DNA of 5,683 bases from Gammaproteobacteria bacterium (lineage in GTDB: Bacteria; Pseudomonadota; Gammaproteobacteria; GCF-002020875). This document shows positions 1-4,591 of this stretch, piece after piece. The stretch lies in NCBI GenBank assembly GCA_018671205.1, contig JABHIC010000075.1, forward strand, positions 1 to 5,683, in the 5' to 3' direction. Position numbers and translations under genes: made by a program. A model generated the notes under the pieces. That model was not told where the DNA came from. It did not search any database and saw nothing but the letters and a program-made list of their open reading frames with translations. How positions within the stretch are numbered: position 1 is the first letter of the stretch; every line of letters begins with the position of its first letter.

Positions 1-1
1 T

Positions 2-217
2 CACCATGCAGAGTTTGCGGGCGTAGTGATCTCGCTGGATCGAAAGGAGCGGGGACAGGGCGAACGCTCTGCCATTCAGGAGGTAGAGGAGACCTACGGG
101 GTAGAGGTTGCCAGCATTGTTGATCTTGCCGACCTCATCAGCTATCTACAGCAGAAGCCAGAAATGAGCGATTCACTGGGGCGGGTGGAGCAGTACCGCG
201 CCACCTATGGTGCCTAA
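2..217 (+). CDS. pyrE: Orotate phosphoribosyltransferase, C-terminal part (5' end outside window)
   Basis: PyrE transfers the phosphoribosyl group of PRPP to orotate to give OMP, the fifth step of de novo pyrimidine synthesis, in the cytoplasm. Only the last 71 codons are here. The frame is open from base 2 and ends at TAA 215-217. The visible part starts with HHAEFAGVVISLDRKERG, a beta strand followed by the flexible-loop and helix segment typical of the PyrE C-terminus. It continues with SAIQEVEETYG, then DLADLISYLQQKPEM and a closing Y-R-x-x-Y-G-A. These align well, from memory, with the E. coli PyrE tail (ISLDRQERG, SAIQEVERDY, DLIAYLEEKPEM). The PRPP-binding motif lies upstream of the window. 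The gene converges with the minus-strand block across a hairpin that begins 10 bases after its stop codon. Identification is firm; completeness cannot be judged. Confidence 0.93.
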   Translation, partial: HHAEFAGVVISLDRKERGQGERSAIQEVEETYGVEVASIVDLADLISYLQQKPEMSDSLGRVEQYRATYGA

Positions 218-227
218 CCTGCAGCAG

Positions 228-292
228 AAAACCCGCCACACTCACCCTCCTCTCCCCGCAAAGGGGAGGAGAGAGGAGGTGAGCCGGTTTTT
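228..292. terminator. Imperfect GC-rich hairpin, probable bidirectional terminator
   Basis: Nested inverted arms are visible: AAAACC (228-233) with GGTTTT (286-291), CTCACC (241-246) with GGTGAG (278-283), and an inner CTCTCCCC / GGGGAG core around a GCAAA loop (258-262), with a few bulges between them. A T5 run closes the right side (288-292). TTTT also follows on the minus strand, so the element can act in both directions. It lies between the pyrE stop and the stop codon of the convergent small ORF, with which it overlaps by two bases. The pyrimidine/purine-biased palindrome also resembles intergenic repeats dispersed in many gammaproteobacterial genomes; that is inference. Confidence 0.6.
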
Positions 293-422
293 AGGACTCT
301 TTTTTGACCAACTTGCGAAATACAGGTGAGCAGCCCTGTGGGTTATATGAGCGACAGTGAAGTGTCAGTACACCCAATACCGCTGAGACCCCAAAAACCA
401 GAAAGATTAATGTTCCATCCAT
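291..422 (-). CDS. Small predicted single-pass membrane protein, 43 aa, unknown function
   Basis: I do not recognise this protein. It runs from ATG (422-420) to TAA (293-291) and encodes 43 residues. A strong Shine-Dalgarno sequence, AAGGAG, lies 8 bases before the ATG (436-431 on the + numbering). The N-terminus MDGTLIFLVFGVSAVLGVL is a continuous hydrophobic stretch over residues 4-21, long enough for one membrane helix. It is followed by a hydrophilic tail with two cysteines (C23, C31), ending in the basic FRKLVKKES. The positive C-terminal tail and short acidic N-terminus suggest an N-out, C-in orientation by the positive-inside rule. It lies 63 bases downstream of the mlaC-like gene on the same strand and ends inside the hairpin shared with pyrE, so it may be the last gene of the nrdJ transcription unit. 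The ribosome site and membrane-like composition argue for a real gene; no homologue is known to me. Confidence 0.6.
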   Translation of the reverse strand: MDGTLIFLVFGVSAVLGVLTLHCRSYNPQGCSPVFRKLVKKES

Positions 423-485
423 GATTACAACTCCTTTTTGATTGCCATTTAAAACAACTTGTAACAACTACAAACTCTTTACTAG

Positions 486-1193
486 TCACCCATCCGTCTT
501 CTTCAGCAGCGCATCCATCCCATAGCGTTGAGCAATCATCGCCAGCTGCTTGCGATAGTACATCACAGCGCTGTTATTATTGGCTGCCACATCGTAGATC
601 TTCCACCCCTTATCCGTGGGGTGAAAACGGAAGGTGATCTTGACCGGAAAACCGCGAGGGTGGGTAATCCGTGCTGCCACACTCACCTCCTTACCAAAGC
701 GGGAGCGCTTGGCGGGATAGAAGGTCACTCTATGGTTGGTGTAGGCGTAGGTGGCAATCTGCTGTCCCAGTGCACCCATGAACATCTCCTGCAGCTTTCC
801 TGAGAGCTTCTTGAGCTGCGCATCATCCAGCTCTTTCACCATCTTACCCGCCGCAAGGCGAGTCATATGGTCAAAATCAAAATAGGGGCCCAGCTCTTTG
901 TTGACATAATCGAGCACATTGGAGAGGTCTGTGCTGCCGACGCGGCGCAGGTAGGCGAAGGTCTGCTCTACACCCTGACGCAAAAGTCGATCCGGTGTTG
1001 CCTGTTGAATTGGCTGATAACGGCGCATCGGTGCGGGTGGTTTATAGGGCGAGCCATAACTATTACCGGGCATCTGCCCACGATAGCCATAACGGTTATA
1101 GTCCTGCGCCTCGGCTACAGGAAGGATCAGTAAGGTACCCAATAGGGCAACCCATATTTTTACAACTATTCTCTGTTTCATACTTGGTTTCAT
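486..1193 (-). CDS. MlaC/Ttg2D-family periplasmic phospholipid-binding-like protein
   Basis: The family (Tol_Tol_Ttg2, MlaC) comprises periplasmic lipid carriers that pass phospholipids between outer- and inner-membrane complexes. The protein has 235 residues. It has a signal peptide at about 1-29 (basic MKPSMKQR, hydrophobic core IWVALLGTLLILPV, likely cleavage after AEA) and an unusual Tyr/Pro/Gly/Arg-rich linker at about 30-63. The MlaC domain spans about 64-230. Landmarks are PYFDFDHMTRLAAGK (103-117), matching the PYxDFxxMxRLxxG signature, and GWKIYDVAANNNSAVMYYRKQ near 196-216, matching the GWKVYDV...S.V..YR signature. The first ATG is preferred: AGGA lies 7 bases before it, while the second Met (residue 5) has no ribosome site. 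The gene starts 36 bases after nrdJb. No mlaD, mlaE, mlaF or mlaB gene is adjacent, so it is not in a standard mla operon. HpnM-type relatives are an alternative, so no symbol is given. Confidence 0.85.
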   Translation of the reverse strand: MKPSMKQRIVVKIWVALLGTLLILPVAEAQDYNRYGYRGQMPGNSYGSPYKPPAPMRRYQPIQQATPDRLLRQGVEQTFAYLRRVGSTDLSNVLDYVNKELGPYFDFDHMTRLAAGKMVKELDDAQLKKLSGKLQEMFMGALGQQIATYAYTNHRVTFYPAKRSRFGKEVSVAARITHPRGFPVKITFRFHPTDKGWKIYDVAANNNSAVMYYRKQLAMIAQRYGMDALLKKTDG

Positions 1194-1225
1194 GCTTGAT
1201 TCCTACGGGGTGTCAATTGGCGTAT

Positions 1226-1254
1226 ATTATCATCCACATTTGCTCTCACCACAA
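1226..1254 (-). promoter_or_regulatory. Weak candidate promoter for the mlaC-like gene
   Basis: On the minus strand TTGTGG (1254-1249, three of six matches to TTGACA) is followed after 17 bases by GATAAT (1231-1226, five of six matches to TATAAT). It overlaps the end of nrdJb, and transcription would start near 1219, about 26 bases before the mlaC-like ATG. The -35 match is poor, so this could be chance in an AT-rich junction. Confidence 0.22.
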
Positions 1255-1964
1255 TTAAGACAAGTCATACACCCATCCATTTTAATCACGGCCTTGGTGC
1301 TGCATTTCATACAGAGCTGAGAACCGGCAGGAAAGCTACTGCTCTCCGCCTCATCACTGTTGGCAACCGGTGAGGCTTTCTGCTCCTGTTTCTCAAACTC
1401 CGCCCGCTTCTTATCCAGAAATGCCTTCTGGCTATCATCCACACACTCCCCACCGATCATACCAATAAACTTGAGGTGGCACTCGATGCAGTCTCCGATC
1501 TCCGCGACCAGTGAGGGCATATACTTCCCCCCTTTCTTGAAGTAACCACCACGCGGATCAAATACCGAGCGCAACTCCTCGACCAGAAAGGTGACATCGC
1601 CCCCTTTACGGAAAATGGCCGAGATGATTCGGGTCAGGGCAACAATCCATTGAAAGTGGTCCATATTCTTGGAGTTGATAAAGACCTCAAACGGGCGGCG
1701 CTGCTCATGCTCCGTATTCTCATTGAGCACAATATCATTTACCGTGACATAGAGGGCATGCTCAGAGAGTGGTGTCTTGATTTTATAGGTAGAGCCAACC
1801 AGATGGTCAGGGCGCTCCAGCTTCTCATGCATCTGAATTACATTAGAGAAGGCGTTATCCGCTACCTGCCCATCCGTCTCTGCATTGGCCACCACCTCTT
1901 CGGCCTCCGCTTCCGGGCTTATCACGCTATATCCCACTATCTTTTTGTCAATTTTTACGCTCAT
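1230..1964 (-). CDS. nrdJb: Class II ribonucleotide reductase, C-terminal subunit NrdJb (TSCPD domain)
   Basis: This is the small half of the split B12-dependent ribonucleotide reductase, working with NrdJa to make deoxyribonucleotides in the cytoplasm. The protein has 244 residues; P. aeruginosa NrdJb is of similar size. Residues about 55-165 form the TSCPD domain: ALYVTVNDI (70-78), PFEVFINSKNMD (91-102), then a helix region WIVALTRIISAIFRKGGD and the segment PRGGYFKKGGKYMPSLVAEIG with C159 and C162. A charged linker (about 180-213) leads to a C-terminal cysteine cluster: C218-x2-C221, C232-x2-C235-x2-C238 and C243. It matches the tail of one-chain NrdJ, where cysteines bind zinc and re-reduce the active-site disulfide. 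The start is supported by GGGAG six bases before the ATG. It follows nrdJa by 86 bases on the same strand, and the mlaC-like gene comes 36 bases later. Confidence 0.9.
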   Translation of the reverse strand: MSVKIDKKIVGYSVISPEAEAEEVVANAETDGQVADNAFSNVIQMHEKLERPDHLVGSTYKIKTPLSEHALYVTVNDIVLNENTEHEQRRPFEVFINSKNMDHFQWIVALTRIISAIFRKGGDVTFLVEELRSVFDPRGGYFKKGGKYMPSLVAEIGDCIECHLKFIGMIGGECVDDSQKAFLDKKRAEFEKQEQKASPVANSDEAESSSFPAGSQLCMKCSTKAVIKMDGCMTCLNCGESKCG

Positions 1965-2050
1965 TCTCTACTCCCTTAACTACACCTATCATACGCCAAA
2001 TCATCTTACTATTTAACCACTTACCCAACACGTTCCGCCCCGCCTGAGGC

Positions 2051-4216
2051 CTAGAACTTCCCATAATACCCCTCTTTCAACGCATCATAGAGGTTGGCTG
2101 CGGTGTGAGTCTCACCATCATACTCAATCTCCTCATTACCTTTGAGTTCAAGCGTTGAGCCATCTTCCAGCTCAAACTGATAGGTGGTGTTCTCCAGATC
2201 CTCCTCCTTGACCAATACCCCCTGGAACACCTCCGGGTTAAAGCGGAAGGTGGTACACCCCTTCAGCCCCTTCTCGTAGGCGTAGAGGTAGACATCCTTG
2301 AAATCCTCATAGTCAAAGTCAGTGGGGATATTGACGGTCTTGGAGATAGAGGAGTCAATCCACTTCTGGGCTGCCGCCTGCACATCAACATGGGCTCTGG
2401 GAGAGATACTGTCAGAGGAGATGAAGTAGTCCGGTAACTTGTTGACCGACTCCTCAGCAAGAGGGGCGGCATCCGCGTTGATCAAGGCACGGTAGGCCAG
2501 CAGCTCATAGGAGAGTACATCCACCTTCTCTTTTGACTTCTTGCCCTCACGGATCACATTGCGCGAGTACATGTGAGAGAAGCTGGGCTCAATGCCATTA
2601 CTGGCGTTGTTGGCCAGCGAAAGGGAGATGGTGCCGGTTGGGGCAATGGAGCTGTGGTGGGTAAAACGACACCCCTTCTCCGCCATCTCTGCAACCAGCT
2701 CTGGCTCTTCCTCTGCGACCTGCTGCATATAGCGGCTGTATTTGGCATGCAGCACCCTGCCCGGAATTTCCTCCCCAACCTGCCAGCCATCGACGATCAT
2801 CTCGGGACGCTGACGCAGCATATCTTTGGTAATCTCCACGGCCTGCTCCAGAATAGGGGCACTCCCCTTCTCCTCCGCCAGTGCTACCCCGGTTTTCCAC
2901 CCCGTGATGGCAAGCTCTTTGGTCACCTGATCCGTGAACAGCAGAGACTCCTCCGCGCCATACTCCATACCGAGCATCGTCATGGTAGAGCCCAGCCCAA
3001 GAAAGCCCATTCCGTGGCGGCGTTTGCTGATGATCTCATCACGCTGCTGCCCCAGTGGCAGACCATTAATCTCCACCACGTTGTCAAGCATACGGGTAAA
3101 GATTGCGATCACCTTGCGGTAGCTCTCCCAATCAAAGAGGGCATCTTCACTGAATGGCTCGCGCACAAAACGGGTTAGGTTAATCGACCCCAGCAGACAG
3201 GCCCCATAAGGGGGCAAGGGTTGCTCACCACAGGGGTTGGTCGCTCGCACCACCTCATCAAACCAGTTATTGTTCATCTCATTAACCTTGTCGATGAGAA
3301 TGAAACCCGGCTCAGCATAGTCGTAGGTCGAGGACATGATTACATCCCAGAGACGCTGAGCGCGGATGCTCTTGTAGACCTTACAGGCCACCAGCCCCGC
3401 CTCATTGGTTCGATATTTATCAGACTCGGACCACTCCCGCCAGACCACCTGCTCCGGATTATGCAGATCCAGAGACTCGCTCTCTATGGTTTTTTGGCTC
3501 ACCGGGAAGGCCAGCTTCCAATCCGTATCCGCCCGAACCGCCTCCATAAACTCTTTGGTGACCAGCAGGGAGAGGTTGAACTGACGCAGCACACCATCCT
3601 CACGCTTGGCACGGATAAAGTCCATCACATCGGGGTGACCCACATCGAAAGTGGCCATCTGTGCACCTCGCCGCCCCCCTGCAGAGGAGACGGTGAAACA
3701 CATCTTGTCATAGATATCCATAAAGGAGAGCGGCCCCGAGGTGTAGGCACCGGCACCGGCAACAAAGGCCCCTTTCGGACGCAGGGTGGAGAACTCATAT
3801 CCGATACCACAGCCCGCCCGCAGGGTCAGCCCCGCCTCATGAACCTTCTCTAGGATCCCGTTCATGGAGTCCTCAATCGTGCCGGAGACGGTACAGTTGA
3901 TGGTAGAGGTGGCCGGTTTATGCTCCTGTGCCCCGGCATTGGAGGTAATGCGCCCCGCCGGAATCGCCCCATGCCGTAGTGCCCAGACAAACGACTCGTA
4001 CCACTGCTCCCTCAGTTCAGTCGTCTCCTCCACATCGGAGAGGGCACGGGCAACCCGCCGATAGGTGTCATCAATGGTCTCATCAATCACCTCTCCCTCT
4101 TTACTCTTCAGGCGATACTTTTTATCCCATATATCGAGTGAGGCTGGTTGAAATGGTACTCTATTGTCTGTCCGTGCAACTGGCGGCACGGAGTGTAGCT
4201 GAACCGTTTTGCTCAT
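2051..4216 (-). CDS. nrdJa: Class II (adenosylcobalamin-dependent) ribonucleotide reductase, catalytic subunit NrdJa
   Basis: NrdJa reduces ribonucleotides to deoxyribonucleotides using a thiyl radical generated from adenosylcobalamin, without oxygen or an iron partner subunit. The protein has 721 residues. There is no ATP-cone at the N-terminus; the N-terminal helical region covers about 25-90. The barrel motifs follow in order: STINC with redox C108, AGCGIGYEFSTLR (134-146), FNLS (213-216), NPCGE (327-331) with radical C329 and general base E331, GACLLGSINL with the second redox cysteine C340, KRRHGMGFLGLG (398-409), APTGTIS (525-531), SISKTVNIP (623-631) and KGCTTFR (652-658). It ends in an acidic region and ...YYGKF without the C-terminal cysteines of one-chain NrdJ; these are in NrdJb downstream. 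The start codon is preceded by a G8 run 10 bases upstream rather than a canonical AGGAG. All expected catalytic residues are present. Regulation by NrdR is likely from boxes upstream. Confidence 0.95.
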   Translation of the reverse strand: MSKTVQLHSVPPVARTDNRVPFQPASLDIWDKKYRLKSKEGEVIDETIDDTYRRVARALSDVEETTELREQWYESFVWALRHGAIPAGRITSNAGAQEHKPATSTINCTVSGTIEDSMNGILEKVHEAGLTLRAGCGIGYEFSTLRPKGAFVAGAGAYTSGPLSFMDIYDKMCFTVSSAGGRRGAQMATFDVGHPDVMDFIRAKREDGVLRQFNLSLLVTKEFMEAVRADTDWKLAFPVSQKTIESESLDLHNPEQVVWREWSESDKYRTNEAGLVACKVYKSIRAQRLWDVIMSSTYDYAEPGFILIDKVNEMNNNWFDEVVRATNPCGEQPLPPYGACLLGSINLTRFVREPFSEDALFDWESYRKVIAIFTRMLDNVVEINGLPLGQQRDEIISKRRHGMGFLGLGSTMTMLGMEYGAEESLLFTDQVTKELAITGWKTGVALAEEKGSAPILEQAVEITKDMLRQRPEMIVDGWQVGEEIPGRVLHAKYSRYMQQVAEEEPELVAEMAEKGCRFTHHSSIAPTGTISLSLANNASNGIEPSFSHMYSRNVIREGKKSKEKVDVLSYELLAYRALINADAAPLAEESVNKLPDYFISSDSISPRAHVDVQAAAQKWIDSSISKTVNIPTDFDYEDFKDVYLYAYEKGLKGCTTFRFNPEVFQGVLVKEEDLENTTYQFELEDGSTLELKGNEEIEYDGETHTAANLYDALKEGYYGKF

Positions 4217-4226
4217 GGTAAAACGT

Positions 4227-4234
4227 CCCCCCCC
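4227..4234 (-). promoter_or_regulatory. G8 run in the ribosome-binding position of nrdJa
   Basis: On the coding strand GGGGGGGG ends 10 bases before the nrdJa ATG. There is no AGGAG or GGAG, so the run is the only purine-rich element that could pair with the anti-Shine-Dalgarno of 16S rRNA. Its length could change by replication slippage, which would shift the ribosome site relative to the start. That consequence is inference. Confidence 0.4.
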
Positions 4235-4306
4235 TTTTTAAGTGAACGAATTGCGTGCCCTCTCTAAATCCCAGAGAAACACAAGATGTAGTAATAATGG
4301 CCGACA

Positions 4307-4334
4307 AGAGTAACAGCATAAAAATCCCTGTCAA
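4307..4334 (-). promoter_or_regulatory. nrdJa: Weak candidate promoter for nrdJa
   Basis: A perfect TTGACA lies on the minus strand (4334-4329), followed after 16 bases by TACTCT (4312-4307), which matches TATAAT at only three positions. It would give a leader of about 85 bases. A competing -10, TATATT (4369-4364, five of six), lies inside the first NrdR-like box but lacks a good -35. Neither can be preferred from sequence alone. Confidence 0.22.
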
Positions 4335-4359
4335 ACCGACCAACCTCTAATCAAAATAG

Positions 4360-4375
4360 ACACAATATACTGATA
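4360..4375. promoter_or_regulatory. Candidate NrdR box 1
   Basis: The sequence ACACAATATACTGATA matches 12 of 16 positions of the NrdR-box consensus acaCwAtATaTwGtgt, as I recall it, including the central core. NrdR is the zinc-finger/ATP-cone repressor of bacterial ribonucleotide reductase genes. On the minus strand the box contains TATATT, a plausible -10 element for nrdJa, which is the usual way NrdR boxes overlap promoters. Confidence 0.42.
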
Positions 4376-4454
4376 TTCTTAATAATAAAGAATTCAATCA
4401 TACACAAGAGTAGTTCGTTTTCAGACAGATAAAGAAAATATTTTTTTCTCCATA

Positions 4455-4470
4455 ACACTACATGTTGTGT
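4455..4470. promoter_or_regulatory. Candidate NrdR box 2
   Basis: The sequence ACACTACATGTTGTGT matches 14 of 16 positions of the NrdR consensus and is a near-perfect palindrome, better than box 1. It lies 95 bases (about nine helical turns) from box 1. The usual tandem spacing is about 31-32 bases, so the separation is atypical. It lies between the two divergent genes and could also affect cbpA. Confidence 0.5.
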
Positions 4471-4481
4471 CTCCACACAAC
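4464..4481. repeat. Perfect 7-bp inverted repeat, GTTGTGT-CTCC-ACACAAC
   Basis: The arms GTTGTGT (4464-4470) and ACACAAC (4475-4481) are exact reverse complements around a CTCC loop. The left arm is the right half of NrdR-like box 2. The sequence could be a small hairpin or an extra half-site for a dimeric regulator. No T-run follows, so it is not an intrinsic terminator. Confidence 0.5.
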
Positions 4482-4502
4482 TTATAAACAGGGTTATCCA
4501 CA
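4469..4502 (+). promoter_or_regulatory. Cluster of DnaA-box-like sites
   Basis: A perfect high-affinity DnaA box TTATCCACA sits at 4494-4502. Immediately before it, in the same orientation, are TTATAAACA (4482-4490, one mismatch to TTATNCACA) and GTCTCCACA (4469-4477, two mismatches), at steps of 13 and 12 bases. DnaA is known to regulate nrdAB in E. coli through boxes at the promoter, so control of nrdJa by the replication initiator is a reasonable inference. Only the last box is convincing alone. Confidence 0.5.
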
Positions 4503-4541
4503 ACCCATACAGATCCCCCCCCGGAGAAACAGTGGCCCCGG

Positions 4542-4565
4542 ATGAAATAATGGCTTGAATTTCAT
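4542..4565. repeat. 7-bp inverted repeat upstream of cbpA
   Basis: ATGAAAT (4542-4548) and ATTTCAT (4559-4565) are exact reverse complements separated by 10 bases. They lie just before the candidate -10 of cbpA, a position suitable for an operator. The arms are AT-rich and short, so chance is quite possible. Confidence 0.3.
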
Positions 4566-4567
4566 TC

Positions 4568-4573
4568 TATAAC
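4568..4573 (+). promoter_or_regulatory. Candidate -10 element of cbpA
   Basis: TATAAC, in the context CTATAAC, matches TATAAT at five of six positions and resembles the sigma-S -10 (CTATACT). No TTGACA-like -35 lies 16-18 bases upstream, which sigma-S promoters tolerate. Transcription would begin near 4580, leaving a leader of only about a dozen bases made mostly of C. E. coli cbpA is known to be sigma-S dependent. Confidence 0.28.
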
Positions 4574-4591
4574 TGGCATTCTCCCCCCCCT

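Larger units (their letters stand above)
4217..4591. other. Divergent regulatory region between nrdJa and cbpA (375 bases)
   Basis: This stretch has no convincing protein gene. It is AT-rich compared with the coding sequence on both sides, especially at 4341-4500. It is interrupted by three runs of exactly eight C at 4227-4234, 4515-4522 and 4583-4590. It must hold the promoters of both nrdJa (leftward) and cbpA (rightward). It contains two NrdR-box-like sites, a cluster of DnaA-box-like sites, a hairpin and an inverted repeat, listed separately. No cobalamin riboswitch signature (a GCCACTG-type B12 box) is visible, although the enzyme depends on B12. Confidence 0.8.

Noticed and set aside
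453..469. Direct repeat AACAACT at 453-459 and 463-469
   Set aside because: Seven bases in AT-rich spacer at a 10-base step, without further copies of the same unit or a regulator to match; too short to interpret.
1194..1215. TTGACA on the minus strand just before the mlaC-like gene as a -35 element
   Set aside because: The -10 position 17 bases later would fall on the start codon (ATGAAA), so transcription would begin inside the gene.
528..1258. Plus-strand open frames opposite the mlaC-like gene and the nrdJb junction
   Set aside because: The minus-strand frame has a signal peptide and clear MlaC motifs; the plus-strand frames have neither domains nor ribosome sites.
2573..3178. A 201-codon open frame on the + strand inside nrdJa, and similar ones at 3221-3853, 2598-2900 and 3864-4221
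   Set aside because: They lie antisense or out of frame within a strongly conserved gene, have no recognisable domains and no ribosome sites, and are explained by the codon bias of nrdJa.
4217..4360. Cobalamin riboswitch upstream of the B12-dependent reductase
   Set aside because: I looked on the nrdJa strand for a GCCACTG-type B12 box and the surrounding stems and found none.
4481..4510. Sigma-32 heat-shock promoter for cbpA (CTTATAA ... CCCAT)
   Set aside because: Both elements have mismatches and they overlap the DnaA-box cluster. A second CTTGAA at 4554-4559 has no CCCCAT at proper distance: the next C run is 23 bases away and abuts the start codon.
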